From positions 124,001 to 188,000 of the forward strand of contig NZ_QOHF01000007.1 of assembly GCF_003319115.1 (NCBI RefSeq): DNA of 64,000 bases, given 5' to 3'. The translations under genes and the position numbers were made by a program. This DNA is from Geodermatophilus sp. TF02-6 (GTDB taxonomy: Bacteria > Actinomycetota > Actinomycetes > Mycobacteriales > Geodermatophilaceae). Below, one piece after another: positions 14,465 through 24,374 of the stretch (positions are counted from its first letter, which is position 1; each line of letters begins with the position of its first letter). The notes under the pieces were generated by a model, which was not told where the DNA came from, ran no database searches, and worked only from the letters and a program-made list of their open reading frames with translations.

Positions 14465-15928
14465 TCAGCCGACCGGCGTGGCGAACTGCTCCAGGAGGGC
14501 GGCCAGCGCGCCGTCCACGCGGGCGGTCAGCCGGGTGCCCGCGGCCTCGTGCTGCACGCTGCGCACCTCGCCGTCGCGGTGCACGCGGGCCACCAGGTCG
14601 CCGCGGGAGTAGGGCACCAGCACGTCGACCTCGACGTCCGGGTGCGGCAGCCGGTCGGCGATGACCGCGCGCAGCTGCTCGATCCCCTGCCCCGTGCGCG
14701 CGGACACCCACACCGCGCCCGGCAGCGCCCGACGCAGGGTGAGGACGTCGTCCTCGCTCATCGTGTCGACCTTGTTCACGACGATCAGCTCCGGCACGGC
14801 CGCCGCGTCGATGTCCCGGAGGACGACGTGGACGGCGTCGATCTGGCCCAGCGGATCGGGGTCGGAGCCGTCGACGACGTGCAGCAGCAGGTCGGCCGCC
14901 GCGACCTCATCCAGGGTGGAGCGGAAGGCGTCGACCAGCTGGTGCGGCAGGTGCCGGACGAACCCGACGGTGTCGGTCAGCGTGTACTCGCGGCCGTCCG
15001 GCGACTGGGCCCGGCGAACGGTCGGGTCGAGGGTGGCGAACAGCGCGTCCTCCACCAGCACGCCGGCGTCGGTCAGCCGGTTGAGCAGACTCGACTTGCC
15101 GGCGTTGGTGTACCCGGCGATCGCCACGCCGGGCACCGCGTTGCGGTCGCGGCTCGACCGCTGGGTGGCCCGCGCGGTGGCCATGCCGGCGATCTCGCGG
15201 CGCAGCTTGCTCACCCGCGCGCGGATCCGCCGCCGGTCGGTCTCGATCTTGGTCTCACCCGGCCCGCGGGTGCCGATGCCGCCACCGCCGGCGACGCGGC
15301 CACCGGCCTGCCGGGACAGCGACTCACCCCAGCCGCGCAGCCGTGGCAGCATGTACTGCATCTGGGCGAGCTCGACCTGCGCCTTGCCCTCCCGGCTCGA
15401 CGCGTGCTGGGCGAAGATGTCGAGGATCAGCGCGGTCCGGTCGACCACCTTGACCTTGAGGATCCGCTCCAGCGCGCCCAGCTGGCCGGGGGTCAGCTCA
15501 CCGTCGCAGATCACCGTGTCGGCGCCCACCGACGCGACGATGTCGCGGATCTCGGCGGCCTTGCCCGACCCCACGTAGGTGCCGGCGTCGGGCTTGTCCC
15601 GCCGCTGGCTGACCGCCTCCAGGACCTGTGAGCCCGCGGTCTCGGCCAGCGCGGCCAGCTCGGCGAGGGACCGGTCGGCATCGGCCTGCGTGCCCTCGGT
15701 CCAGACGCCGGCCAGCACCACGCGCTCCAGGCGCAGCCGGCGGTACTCGACCTCGGTGACGTCGGCCAGCTCGGTGGACAGGCCGGCGACGCGGCGCAGC
15801 GCACCGCGGGCCTCCAGGTCGTAGGAGCCGGTCGTGTCGTCGGCCTCACCGAGGGAGGGTCGTTCGGCAGCGGTGGTCATCGGGTCCAGCGTGACATGCC
15901 CGTTCGTCGGGTTCACCTGAGTTGTCAT
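14465..15928 (-). CDS. hflX: ribosome-associated GTPase HflX
   Basis: A 487-residue HflX. The N-terminal HflX domain contains GTYVGSGKAAEIRD, then the Gly-rich RVAGGGGIGTRGPGETKIET linker and a G domain with P-loop GYTNAGKSS (about residues 272-280), DTVGF and NKVD. HflX binds the ribosomal E-site region and splits or rescues stalled 70S ribosomes. The ATG at 15928 is used; a TTG at 15940 or an internal ATG at 15880 are alternatives. It stands alone, 66 bp beyond the NADH dehydrogenase stop. Confidence 0.96.
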   Translation of the reverse strand: MTTQVNPTNGHVTLDPMTTAAERPSLGEADDTTGSYDLEARGALRRVAGLSTELADVTEVEYRRLRLERVVLAGVWTEGTQADADRSLAELAALAETAGSQVLEAVSQRRDKPDAGTYVGSGKAAEIRDIVASVGADTVICDGELTPGQLGALERILKVKVVDRTALILDIFAQHASSREGKAQVELAQMQYMLPRLRGWGESLSRQAGGRVAGGGGIGTRGPGETKIETDRRRIRARVSKLRREIAGMATARATQRSSRDRNAVPGVAIAGYTNAGKSSLLNRLTDAGVLVEDALFATLDPTVRRAQSPDGREYTLTDTVGFVRHLPHQLVDAFRSTLDEVAAADLLLHVVDGSDPDPLGQIDAVHVVLRDIDAAAVPELIVVNKVDTMSEDDVLTLRRALPGAVWVSARTGQGIEQLRAVIADRLPHPDVEVDVLVPYSRGDLVARVHRDGEVRSVQHEAAGTRLTARVDGALAALLEQFATPVG

Positions 15929-16006
15929 CGCCGTGTACAACGCCTCGCGCCCACGGGTGCATCCCGACGTGGACCGCCGGCTGCCGGCCGTCGGCGGAGG
16001 ACCGGC

Positions 16007-17389
16007 TCAGCCGGCGAGGTAGCGCTCGGTCTGCTGCGCGGTCGCGACCAGGGCGGCTTCGGGCGGGATGGCCCCGACCTGCACGTCCTGGGTCGGGAGG
16101 GCGGCCGACAGCAGCCAGTCCACGGCGACCCGGACCCGGTTGGCGGCCGCCGGCAGCGCGTAGAGGTGGTAGCCCCGGGCCACGGCCTTGGCGAGCGGCC
16201 CCTGCAGGTTCACCCCGAGCGGCTTGGCCACCGCGTCCCGCCCGCCGAGGTCGGCGACCAGACCCAGGTCGCGGTGGCGGTAGGGCCGCGCGCGCCCGAC
16301 GCCGAGGTCGGCGGCGGTGTTGCGGCCGAGGGCCGTGCCCTGCCGCTGGGCGTGCTGGGCGGTCGGGGGGGTCACCGGCGGTGGACCGTCCGAGTCCCCC
16401 TGGCGGGCTCGCTGCCTGGCGACGACCAGGTCAGGGACGGCGGCGGCGTCCCCGGCCGCGAAGACCCCCGGCGCGCCGGGCACCCTCAGCTCGGCGTCGA
16501 CGACCAGGCGGCCTCGCTGCAGCTTCGTGCCGACCTTCGTGACCAGCGGGCTGGCGGTCACCCCCGCACCCCAGATCAGGGTGCGGCTGGGCACGGTCGT
16601 GCCGTCGGTGAGCTCGACCTCGGTGTCGCGGGCCTCCTTGACGGTCACGCCGAGCCGCACGTCGATGCCGCGCCGGCGCAGCGCGCCCATCGCCACGTCG
16701 CCGAGCGACTTGCCCAGCTCCGGCAGCACGGTGTCCGCGAGGTCGATGAGCACGAAGCGGACGTCGTCCGGGGTGACCCGGTTCCACCGGGAGGCCACCG
16801 AGGTCAGCTCGTGCTGCAACTGGGCGACGATCTCCGTGCCGGTGTAGCCGGCCCCCACCGCCACGACGGTCAGCCGCTGCTGGCGTTCGGCGCGGCCCTC
16901 GGGGGTGTCGGGCAGGGCGTCGGCGCGGTCGAGCTGGGCGAGCAGGTGGTCGCGCAGGTAACGGGCCTCGATGAGCGTCTTGACACCGTGGGCGCGCTCG
17001 GCGACCCCGGGGATGTCGAACTGTCGGGTGACCGACCCCGACACGAGGGCCAGCCGGTCCCAGTCCAGGGAGATGGTGCGCGAGACGCGGTCGCCGTCGC
17101 CGAGCAGGTCCACCTGCAGGGTCGTGCCGGACACGTCGACGTCCGTCGCGCGGCCCAGGATCAGCTCGGTCCGCGGCAGCTGGTAGCGCAGCGAGACGGC
17201 GACGTGCCGCGGCTCGAGCAGCCCCGCGGTGACATCGGGCAGCAAGGGGCTGTACAGCAGGTAGTCGGTCGGGTTGACCAGCACCAGGTCGGCCGCCTCC
17301 GGCGGCAGGAGTCTCTCCAGCTTGCGCAGGGCGTGGAACCCGGCGAAGCCCCCTCCGACGACGACCACCCTCGGCCGCGACTGCGTCAT
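16007..17389 (-). CDS. ndh: type II NADH dehydrogenase (FAD-dependent)
   Basis: A 460-residue NDH-2-like oxidoreductase that would pass electrons from NADH to quinone without pumping protons. The first dinucleotide fold is RVVVVGGGFAGFHALRKLE. A second NAD-binding fold is VVAVGAGYTGTEIVAQLQ, and the FAD-contact motif is VFAAGDAAAVPD. An insertion of about 25 hydrophilic residues (RARQGDSDGPPPVTPPTAQ) interrupts the usual AAGD-to-AQHAQRQG spacing. The ATG at 17389 begins directly before the FAD motif, as in relatives. Confidence 0.9.
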   Translation of the reverse strand: MTQSRPRVVVVGGGFAGFHALRKLERLLPPEAADLVLVNPTDYLLYSPLLPDVTAGLLEPRHVAVSLRYQLPRTELILGRATDVDVSGTTLQVDLLGDGDRVSRTISLDWDRLALVSGSVTRQFDIPGVAERAHGVKTLIEARYLRDHLLAQLDRADALPDTPEGRAERQQRLTVVAVGAGYTGTEIVAQLQHELTSVASRWNRVTPDDVRFVLIDLADTVLPELGKSLGDVAMGALRRRGIDVRLGVTVKEARDTEVELTDGTTVPSRTLIWGAGVTASPLVTKVGTKLQRGRLVVDAELRVPGAPGVFAAGDAAAVPDLVVARQRARQGDSDGPPPVTPPTAQHAQRQGTALGRNTAADLGVGRARPYRHRDLGLVADLGGRDAVAKPLGVNLQGPLAKAVARGYHLYALPAAANRVRVAVDWLLSAALPTQDVQVGAIPPEAALVATAQQTERYLAG

Positions 17390-17555
17390 GGCGCCGTCCC
17401 CTCGTTCCGGCGGGCCGCCGGGTCGGCGACCACGCCCTCTGCGGTCCAGCGTCGATCCTCGTCCGACCGGGCCGGTGACGCCACGGGGCGAGCGTGGGTG
17501 GACGCCGGACGGCGCGGGTAGGGCGGAGGGGAGACCGACGTCGAGGAGGCCGGAC

Positions 17556-17777
17556 GTGGACGAGAGCGGCAGCAGGCGCATGGGCGAGGACGAGGAGCTC
17601 GACGACCCGGGCCGTGACCCGCTGGGCCTGGACCCGCCGCGCAACCCCTTCGGTGGCGCCAGCCAGGACACCGGGCAGGGGAGGCCACGGGGCACCGGCA
17701 ACGTCGGCCCCGGGGACAAGCCCGAGGCGCCGACCGACGCCCCCGAGACGCGGGCGGACACCCCCGACCGGCCCTGA
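17556..17777 (+). CDS. small acidic disordered protein
   Basis: A 73-residue frame with a GTG start seven bases after GAGGAGGCC, a strong ribosome site. The product (MDESGSRRMGEDEELDDPGR, then LGLDPPRNPFGGASQDTG) is highly charged, rich in Gly, Pro and Asp, and has no hydrophobic core, so it is probably disordered. It starts 166 bp from the divergent NADH dehydrogenase. No family is recognised. The ribosome site and balanced composition favour a real gene. Confidence 0.5.
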   Translation: MDESGSRRMGEDEELDDPGRDPLGLDPPRNPFGGASQDTGQGRPRGTGNVGPGDKPEAPTDAPETRADTPDRP

Positions 17778-17849
17778 CGCACGACTGCGCCGGCGAGCCC
17801 TGCCGGCCGATCGGCTCCCGGGCCCTCGCGGGGTGCCACGCCCGGGGAA

Positions 17850-18722
17850 TCACCCTCCGAGCCACTCCCGGGTGAGCGAGCCCTCGGCCACCACCACGGC
17901 GGGGCCGCGCAGCACCGTCGTCCGCTCGTCGACCCGCACGGTCAGCCGACCACCGGGGACGTCGACGGTGACGGTGCCGGTGGCCGCACCACCAGCCTCC
18001 AGCGCCGTCCACGCCGCCGCGCAGGCCCCCGTGCCGCAGGAGCGGGTCTCCCCCACGCCACGCTCGGACACCCGCAGCCGCACGTGCGACCCCGGCTCGA
18101 GCACGTTGACGAACTCCACGTTGACCCCGTCCGGGAACAGGCCGGGGTCGACGGCCGGCGCGGTCGTGAGGTCGAGGGTGTCGACGTCGACGTCGGTGAG
18201 GCAGGCCAGGTGCGGGTTGCCCAGGGAGACCGCCCGGCCGGCGAACGTGGCGCCGTCCAAGCTGGCCTCGCCGTGCCCGAAGGGGCGGGCCGCGCCCATG
18301 TCCACCCAGTAGCCGCCGTCCGGCGCGGCGCCGACCCGCCGCGGTCCGCCGCGGGTGCCCACCAGCACGCCGGCCGCGCACGCCGCCCGGTCGAGCAGCC
18401 CCTCGGTGACCAGGACGTGCAGGAACAGCCGGATGCCGTTGCCGCACATCTCGGCGTGCGAGCCGTCGGCGTTGCGGTGGTCCATGAACCACTCGCAGGA
18501 ACCGAGCGCCTCGCCGAGGACGACGGGGGCGTCGGGCACGTGCTCGCTGCGTACGACGCGCAGCACGCCGTCCCCACCGAGGCCGGCCCTCCGCTCGCAC
18601 AGCCGGCGGACCACGGCCGCGTCCAGGCGCTGATCGGGCCAGGCCGTGCCGTCGGGGTCGGGCAGGACGACGAAGTCGTTCTCCGTGCCGTGGCCGATCA
18701 GCACCCGGTCGTGCGCGCTCAC
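17850..18722 (-). CDS. dapF: diaminopimelate epimerase
   Basis: A 290-residue DapF, which interconverts LL- and meso-diaminopimelate for lysine and peptidoglycan synthesis. The two catalytic cysteines are Cys93 (EMCGNGIRLF) and Cys229 (SCGTGACA). The GTG start at 18722 overlaps the miaA stop in a GTGA arrangement, implying translational coupling. A longer open frame upstream is ignored because it runs through miaA. Confidence 0.96.
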   Translation of the reverse strand: MSAHDRVLIGHGTENDFVVLPDPDGTAWPDQRLDAAVVRRLCERRAGLGGDGVLRVVRSEHVPDAPVVLGEALGSCEWFMDHRNADGSHAEMCGNGIRLFLHVLVTEGLLDRAACAAGVLVGTRGGPRRVGAAPDGGYWVDMGAARPFGHGEASLDGATFAGRAVSLGNPHLACLTDVDVDTLDLTTAPAVDPGLFPDGVNVEFVNVLEPGSHVRLRVSERGVGETRSCGTGACAAAWTALEAGGAATGTVTVDVPGGRLTVRVDERTTVLRGPAVVVAEGSLTREWLGG

Positions 18723-19639
18723 CGGTCCAGGGTACGAGCGGTGATCACCTCGAGCGCCGCGTCGACCAGGTCGGGCCGGGCGGCGTCGAGCCAGGTGGTC
18801 GCGGGATCGCGGCGGAACCACGAGCGCTGCCGGCGCACGAACCGCCGGGTGGCGGCCACCGTGCGCTCCCGCGCCTGCGCAGGTGTGAGCTCCCCGTCGA
18901 GCTGGGCCAGCACCTGGGCGTACCCGAGCGCCCGCGACGCCGTCGGCCCCTCGCGCAGTCCGGAGGCGGCCAGCGTCTCGACCTCGGCGACGAAGCCGGC
19001 CGCCCACATCCGGTCGACCCGGACCGCGACCCGCTCGTCGAGCTCGGCGGGCTCCCGGTCCAGGCCGACCACCACCGCCGGGTAGTGCGGCCGGGGCTCG
19101 GGCAGCACGGCGCGGAACGGCCCGCCGGTGATCTGGACGACCTCGAGGGCCCGCACGACCCGCCGTCCGTTGCTGGGCAGGACCGCCGCCGCGGCGGCCG
19201 GGTCGAGCGCGGCGAGCCGGGCGTGCAGCGCGCCCGGGCCGACCTCGGCGAGCTCGGCCTCCAGCCGCGCCCGCACCGCGGGGTCGGTGCCGGGGAAGTC
19301 CAGCTCGTCGAGGACGGCGCGCACGTACAGCCCGGAGCCCCCGACCAGCAGGGGCACGACGCGGTCCGCCCGCAGCCGGTCGATCTCGGCGCGGGCCAGC
19401 CGGCGGTACTCCGCGACCGACGCGGCCTGCCGCACGTCCCAGACGTCGAGCAGGTGGTGCGGCACGCCGTCGCGCTCGGCGGCGTCGGGCTTGGCGGTGC
19501 CGACGTCCATGCCGCGGTAGAGCTGCATCGAGTCGGCGTTGACCACCTCGCCGCCCAGCCTGCGGGCCAGGGCCACGCCGAGGGCGGTCTTGCCGGTGGC
19601 GGTCGGCCCGACCAGCGCGACCACCGGTGGAGCCGTCAC
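18719..19639 (-). CDS. miaA: tRNA dimethylallyltransferase
   Basis: A 306-residue MiaA that adds a dimethylallyl group to A37 of tRNAs reading UNN codons; MiaB, encoded nearby, then methylthiolates it. The P-loop is GPTATGKT (residues 11-18). NADSMQLYRGMDVGTAKP and the HHLLD motif are typical. Both ends overlap neighbours: its GTG overlaps the preceding stop and its TGA overlaps the dapF start, each as GTGA. Confidence 0.96.
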   Translation of the reverse strand: MTAPPVVALVGPTATGKTALGVALARRLGGEVVNADSMQLYRGMDVGTAKPDAAERDGVPHHLLDVWDVRQAASVAEYRRLARAEIDRLRADRVVPLLVGGSGLYVRAVLDELDFPGTDPAVRARLEAELAEVGPGALHARLAALDPAAAAAVLPSNGRRVVRALEVVQITGGPFRAVLPEPRPHYPAVVVGLDREPAELDERVAVRVDRMWAAGFVAEVETLAASGLREGPTASRALGYAQVLAQLDGELTPAQARERTVAATRRFVRRQRSWFRRDPATTWLDAARPDLVDAALEVITARTLDR

Positions 19640-20370
19640 CGCACCAGCCAGTCGGCGACCAGGTAGCCCACGCCGAACGGCGCCCCGTCGAAGCGCAGCC
19701 GGGCGACCACCTCCCGGCCGGCCAGCACCGCGCCGACCGCCCGCCAGGTGGGGACGCCGGCCGCCATCAGCCGCTGCCCCTCGGCGGGGTCCAGCGCGGC
19801 CAGGGCGGCGGCGTCGCCGCCGGCCAGGGCCGCGGCCACGGCGGCGTCGAACGGTGCGGCCACCTCGTCCAGGTAGCCGGGTGCCCTGACGCTGCGGCGC
19901 GCCGACCCGTCGCCCATCGCCAGGACGCCCACCGGACCGGGAAGCGTGGGTAGCAGGCCGGCGAGCCGGTGCGGCGGGACACCCAGCCGCGGGCCGGCGT
20001 GCCCGGCCTCCCCCAGCAGCCAGGCGCCGACGGTGAGCGCCGGCGGGGTCCTCCGGCAGCCGGGCCGCACCGGCCCGCAGAAGGGCACCTCCAGGTCCAC
20101 CCCGAACCCGCGCAGGTCTCCGATGTCGCCGTCCCCGTACGGTCCGCAGCTGCCCTCGCCGCCGGCGACGACCACCACCTGCGGCCGGACCGCCAGCACG
20201 GCGTCGACCGCCGCGGCGCAGGCCGCCCGCAGCGCGGCGGTGTCCGCCGCCGCGCGGCCCGCGACGGCCGGCACCAGCAGCGGCGGGCAGGGGCAGAAGG
20301 CGACGCACAGGGACGCCGGGCGGGACGCGGCCGGGCCCGGCACCGGGAGCCCGGCCGGAACGGAGCTCAC
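19636..20370 (-). CDS. extradiol-dioxygenase-superfamily-like protein, first gene of the miaA operon
   Basis: A 244-residue protein often seen beside miaA in actinobacteria. It resembles the class III extradiol dioxygenase (LigB-like) fold in pattern: CPCPPLLVPAVAG near the N-terminus, VRPQVVVVAGGEGSCGPYG, and VGVLAMGDGSAR. The iron-binding histidines of true dioxygenases are not obvious, so catalytic function is doubtful. The GTG at 20370 is divergent from the DUF349 gene with a 57-bp gap, and its stop overlaps the miaA start. Confidence 0.75.
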   Translation of the reverse strand: MSSVPAGLPVPGPAASRPASLCVAFCPCPPLLVPAVAGRAAADTAALRAACAAAVDAVLAVRPQVVVVAGGEGSCGPYGDGDIGDLRGFGVDLEVPFCGPVRPGCRRTPPALTVGAWLLGEAGHAGPRLGVPPHRLAGLLPTLPGPVGVLAMGDGSARRSVRAPGYLDEVAAPFDAAVAAALAGGDAAALAALDPAEGQRLMAAGVPTWRAVGAVLAGREVVARLRFDGAPFGVGYLVADWLVR

Positions 20371-20427
20371 CGCAGCAGTCTCCCGGATCCGGCGGCGTTC
20401 CCCGTGCGGCATGGGACACTGCGGTGC

Positions 20428-21867
20428 GTGTCCAGCACGGAGAACGCCGCAGGCCCCGCGCAGCTGCAGCCCGAGCCGGAGCCGGCCGAATCCCAGGCGG
20501 TGACCGCCGAGGCGGGGACGGCGGCCGCACCGACGCCCGGCGACGCCGCTCTCGCCGACCCGACGGCGGCAGCTCCCGGGACCACCCCGCAGGAGGCCAC
20601 CCCGCAGGAGTCGGCCGTGGCTCCCGCGCCGGGCGCCGCCCCCGAGGCGGCGGGGTCCGACCCCGCCCGCTGGGGCCGGGTGGACGAGGACGGCACCGTC
20701 TACGTCCGCACCGCCGCGGGCGAGCGCGCCGTCGGCTCCTGGCAGGCCGGGGACCCGGCGGCCGGGCTGGCCCACTACGCCCGCCGCTACGACGACCTGG
20801 CCACCGAGGTCTCGCTGCTCGAGGCACGGCTGCGGGCGCACACCGGCAACCCGAGCGAGATCAAGGCCAAGGCGCAGGCGCTGGCCGAGTCGATCCCCAG
20901 CGCGACCGCCGTCGGCGACCTCGACGGGCTGGCTGCCCGCGCCCGGGCCATGGTCGGGACCGCCGACTCCGCGGCCGCCGAGTCGCGAGCGGAGAAGGCC
21001 GCCGCCCGGGCCGCGCAGATCGCCCGCAAGGAGGCGCTGGCCGCCGAGGCCGAGCAGATCGCCGCCGAGTCCACGTCGTGGAAGGCCGCCGGCGACCGGC
21101 TCAAGGCGATCGTCGAGGAGTGGAAGACCATCCGCGGCATCGACCGCAAGACCGACGAGGCGCTGTGGAGCCGCTTCGCCGCCGCCCGGGACGCCTTCGG
21201 TCGCCGCCGGGGTGCCCACTTCGCCGCCCTCGACGCGCAGCGCGGCGAGGCCCGCGCCGCCAAGCAGGAGCTGATCGCCGAGGCCCAGCGGCTGTCCACG
21301 TCCACCGACTGGGGCGCCACGAGCGCCGCCATGCGCTCGCTCATGGACCGCTGGAAGGCCGTCCCCCGCACCGGCCGCGACGGCGACGACGACCTGTGGA
21401 AGCAGTTCCGCGCCGCCCAGGACGTGTTCTTCAGCGCCCGCGCGGAGCAGGACCGGGCCCGCAACGCCGAGCAGCTGGCCAACCAGCACCGCAAGGAGGA
21501 GCTGCTCACCGAGGCCGAGAAGCTCGACCCCACCACCGACCTGCGCGGTGCGCAGAACGCGCTGCGCAGGATCCAGGAGCGCTACGACGCCGTCGGCCAC
21601 GTGCCGCGCGGGGCGATGCGGCAGCTCGAGGACCGCATGCAGGCCGTCGAGCAGCGGGTCCGCGGGGCCGCCGACACCTCCCGGGCCCGGGTGGCCCCGG
21701 AGAACCCGATGGTCACCTCGATGCGGCAGGCCGTGGCCAAGGCCGAGGAGCAGCTGGGCAAGGCCGAGGCCGCGGGCGACGCCGTCCGCATCGAGCGCGC
21801 CCGGGCCGACCTGACCACCCGCCGGGAGTGGCTGGCCGAGGCCGAGAGGTCGACGTCCCGCCGCTGA
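20428..21867 (+). CDS. DUF349-domain coiled-coil protein
   Basis: A 479-residue protein. An Ala/Pro/Glu-rich leader of about 75 residues is followed by WGRVDEDGTVYVRTAAGERA and repeated DUF349 units (WKAAGDRLKAIVEEWKTIRG, WGATSAAMRSLMDRWKAVPR). Long helical, probably coiled-coil, segments follow. DUF349 proteins are widespread in actinobacteria; the function is unknown. The GTG at 20428 is the last good start before the domain and clears the divergent gene. An earlier open frame is a shadow. Confidence 0.85.
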   Translation: MSSTENAAGPAQLQPEPEPAESQAVTAEAGTAAAPTPGDAALADPTAAAPGTTPQEATPQESAVAPAPGAAPEAAGSDPARWGRVDEDGTVYVRTAAGERAVGSWQAGDPAAGLAHYARRYDDLATEVSLLEARLRAHTGNPSEIKAKAQALAESIPSATAVGDLDGLAARARAMVGTADSAAAESRAEKAAARAAQIARKEALAAEAEQIAAESTSWKAAGDRLKAIVEEWKTIRGIDRKTDEALWSRFAAARDAFGRRRGAHFAALDAQRGEARAAKQELIAEAQRLSTSTDWGATSAAMRSLMDRWKAVPRTGRDGDDDLWKQFRAAQDVFFSARAEQDRARNAEQLANQHRKEELLTEAEKLDPTTDLRGAQNALRRIQERYDAVGHVPRGAMRQLEDRMQAVEQRVRGAADTSRARVAPENPMVTSMRQAVAKAEEQLGKAEAAGDAVRIERARADLTTRREWLAEAERSTSRR

Positions 21868-21868
21868 G

Positions 21869-21962
21869 GACCCCGCTGCCCCCACCGGAGAAGGACCCCT
21901 CCAGGGGCCTGCCGCGAGCTTGCGAGCGGTGGGGAGGGGGTCCTTCCGCCTGCAGCGGGGCC
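21869..21962. repeat. intergenic palindromic repeat, copy 1 (terminator-like)
   Basis: It lies between convergent DUF349 and miaB genes. CCCCGCTGC (21871-21879) pairs with GCAGCGGGG (21952-21960) outside, and GAAGGACCCCTCC (21890-21902) pairs with the 21933-21946 segment inside with one bulge. The centre carries the family core CGAGCTTGCGAGCGGTGGGG at 21915-21934. It probably serves as a bidirectional terminator. Confidence 0.8.
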
Positions 21963-21963
21963 A

Positions 21964-23445
21964 TCAGGTCGGGGCGCCGATGCGGGGCATGCCGAGCAGC
22001 ACACCGGGGGTCGTGGGCCGCATCCCGGCCTCGGCGGCGTCCCCGGCGCGGGTGCGACGGTGCGAGAGCAGCGGGCCGTCGGCCACCAGGTGGTGCGGCG
22101 CGGCCTGGGTCACCACGGTCTCGACCACGTCACCGGGACGCACGGAGACCCGCCCACCGCCGTCCGCCGCGGTGAAGTGCACCAGCCGGCCGTCGCGGGC
22201 CCGGCCGGACAGACGCCCGGTGCGGGCGTCCTTGCTGCCCTCCCCCGCGGCGACCAGCAGCTCGACCGTCCGGCCGATCAGCGCGCGGTTCTCCTCCCAG
22301 CTGATCTCGTCCTGCAGCGCGACCAGCCGCTCGTAGCGCTCCTGGACGACGGGCTTGGGCAGCTGCCCGTCCATCTCGGCAGCCGGCGTCCCAGGCCGCT
22401 TGGAGTACTGGAAGGTGAACGCGCCGGCGAAGCGGGCGGCCCGGACGACGTCGAGGGTCTGCGCGAAGTCCTCCTCGGTCTCCCCGGGGAAGCCCACGAT
22501 GACGTCGGTGGTGATCGCCGCGTCGGGCATCGCCGCCCGCACCCGGTCGAGGATGCCCAGGTAGCGCTCCTGCCGGTAGGCGCGGCGCATCCGGCGCAGG
22601 ACGTCGTCCGACCCCGACTGCAGCGGCATGTGCAGCGAGTGGCAGACCGCCGGCGTCTCGGCCATCGCGGCGATGACGTCGTCGGTGAACTCCCGCGGGT
22701 GCGGGCTGGTGAACCGGATCCGCTCCAGGCCCTCGATCCGACCGGCCGCGCGCAGCAGGTCGGCGAACGCGCCCTGCTGCCCGAACTCGACCCCGTAGGC
22801 GTTCACGTTCTGGCCGAGCAGCGTCACCTCCAGCACGCCCTGGTCGACCAGCGCCTGCACCTCGGCGAGGATCTCGCCGGGCCGGCGGTCCCGCTCCTTG
22901 CCGCGCAGCGACGGGACGATGCAGAACGTGCAGGTGTTGTTGCACCCGACGCTGATCGACACCCAGCCGGAGTGGGCGGAGTCCCGCTTGGCCGGCAGCG
23001 TCGAGGGGAAGACCTCCAGGGCCTCGGCGATCTCCACCTGCGCCTCGGCGTTGTGCCGGGCCCGCGCCAGCAGCGCCGGCAGCGAGCCGACGTTGTGGGT
23101 GCCGAAGACGACGTCCACCCACGGGGCGCGGCGCACGATCTCGCCGCGGTCCTTCTGCGCCAGGCAGCCGCCGACGGCGATCTGCATGCCGGGGCGGGCG
23201 GCCTTGACCGGCCGCAGGTGGCCGAGGTTGCCGTAGAGCCGGTTGTCGGCGTTCTCCCGCACCGCGCAGGTGTTGAGGACGACGACGTCGGCGGCCTCCC
23301 CCTCGGCGGCGGGGGCGTAGCCGGCGGCCTCCAGGAGCCCGGAGAGCCGCTCGGAGTCGTGCACGTTCATCTGGCAGCCGTAGGTGCGCACCCGGTAGGT
23401 CCGCTCCGGGGCGGGCGGGTCGGTGTGGCTCGGATCGGTCGTCAT
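21964..23445 (-). CDS. miaB: tRNA-2-methylthio-N6-dimethylallyladenosine synthase
   Basis: A 493-residue radical-SAM methylthiotransferase acting on i6A37 of tRNA, the product of MiaA. The N-terminal cluster cysteines are Cys24, Cys60 and Cys94. The radical-SAM triad is Cys168, Cys172 and Cys175 (GCNNTCTFC). A C-terminal TRAM domain ends in a tail of about 45 extra residues. It is separated from the miaA operon by the divergent DUF349 gene. Confidence 0.97.
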   Translation of the reverse strand: MTTDPSHTDPPAPERTYRVRTYGCQMNVHDSERLSGLLEAAGYAPAAEGEAADVVVLNTCAVRENADNRLYGNLGHLRPVKAARPGMQIAVGGCLAQKDRGEIVRRAPWVDVVFGTHNVGSLPALLARARHNAEAQVEIAEALEVFPSTLPAKRDSAHSGWVSISVGCNNTCTFCIVPSLRGKERDRRPGEILAEVQALVDQGVLEVTLLGQNVNAYGVEFGQQGAFADLLRAAGRIEGLERIRFTSPHPREFTDDVIAAMAETPAVCHSLHMPLQSGSDDVLRRMRRAYRQERYLGILDRVRAAMPDAAITTDVIVGFPGETEEDFAQTLDVVRAARFAGAFTFQYSKRPGTPAAEMDGQLPKPVVQERYERLVALQDEISWEENRALIGRTVELLVAAGEGSKDARTGRLSGRARDGRLVHFTAADGGGRVSVRPGDVVETVVTQAAPHHLVADGPLLSHRRTRAGDAAEAGMRPTTPGVLLGMPRIGAPT

Positions 23446-23566
23446 GACGGATCGAGGGTACGGCGGCTCCCTGCCCTGGTCCGCCGCTCATCCCGGACCG
23501 GCTTCGTTACGGCTTCGTGATCGCCCCGTCCGATCGGCGTCGGTCGCCGGCTCTAGGGTCCTTCGG

Positions 23567-24340
23567 GTGAGCAGCCTCGGGATGAGCGGACCGGGCATGT
23601 CCGGAGGACCTCTCGTCCGCCTGTCGGGCGTCAACAAGTGGTTCGGCGAACTCCACGTGCTGCAGGACGTCGACCTGTCGATCGACCGCGGCGAGGTCGT
23701 CGTGGTCATCGGTCCCTCCGGCTCGGGCAAGTCGACGCTGTGCCGCACGATCAACCGGCTCGAGGCGATCCAGCAGGGCGAGATCACCATCGACGGCCAG
23801 CGGCTGCCCGAGGAGGGCAGGGCCCTGGCCCGGCTGCGCAGCGACGTCGGCATGGTGTTCCAGAGCTTCAACCTGTTCGCGCACAAGACGATCCTGGAGA
23901 ACGTCACCCTCGGGCCGGTCAAGGTCCGCAGGCAGTCGAGGGCCGAGTCCCAGCGGCGGGCCCGCGAGCTGCTCGACCGGGTCGGCGTCGGCGCGCAGGC
24001 CGACAAGTACCCGGCCCAGCTCTCCGGTGGTCAGCAGCAGCGCGTCGCGATCGCCCGGGCGCTGGCGATGGACCCCAAGGTCATGCTCTTCGACGAGCCG
24101 ACGTCGGCGCTGGACCCGGAGATGATCAACGAGGTCCTCGACGTGATGACCTCGCTGGCCCGCGACGGCATGACGATGGTCGTCGTCACCCACGAGATGG
24201 GCTTCGCCCGCCGCGCGGCCAACCGGGTCGTCTTCATGGACGGCGGCCGGATCGTCGAGTCCGCCGACCCCGAGACCTTCTTCACCCGCCCCCGGTCGGA
24301 GCGGGCCAAGGACTTCCTCTCGAAGATCCTCGACCACTGA
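23567..24340 (+). CDS. gluA: glutamate-type amino-acid ABC importer, ATPase
   Basis: A 257-residue ATPase of the polar amino-acid uptake family. Motifs: Walker [11 protein letters not shown]-loop [13 protein letters not shown], signature [19 protein letters not shown], Walker [14 protein letters not shown], and switch His in [12 protein letters not shown]. It is the first gene of a four-gene importer. Possible starts are GTG 23567, ATG 23582 or ATG 23597; ribosome sites do not decide. Glutamate specificity is inferred from gene order and resemblance to corynebacterial GluABCD. Confidence 0.93.
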   Translation: MSSLGMSGPGMSGGPLVRLSGVNKWFGELHVLQDVDLSIDRGEVVVVIGPSGSGKSTLCRTINRLEAIQQGEITIDGQRLPEEGRALARLRSDVGMVFQSFNLFAHKTILENVTLGPVKVRRQSRAESQRRARELLDRVGVGAQADKYPAQLSGGQQQRVAIARALAMDPKVMLFDEPTSALDPEMINEVLDVMTSLARDGMTMVVVTHEMGFARRAANRVVFMDGGRIVESADPETFFTRPRSERAKDFLSKILDH

Positions 24341-24374
24341 GCCCGGGGCGACCCGGCGAGAAAGGAACCACCCC

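Noticed and set aside
21890-21946. Attachment site or insertion-sequence end at the palindromic repeats
   Set aside because: Copies lack an accompanying transposase or target-site duplications visible by eye, and arms are interrupted. A terminator/REP-like reading is simpler.
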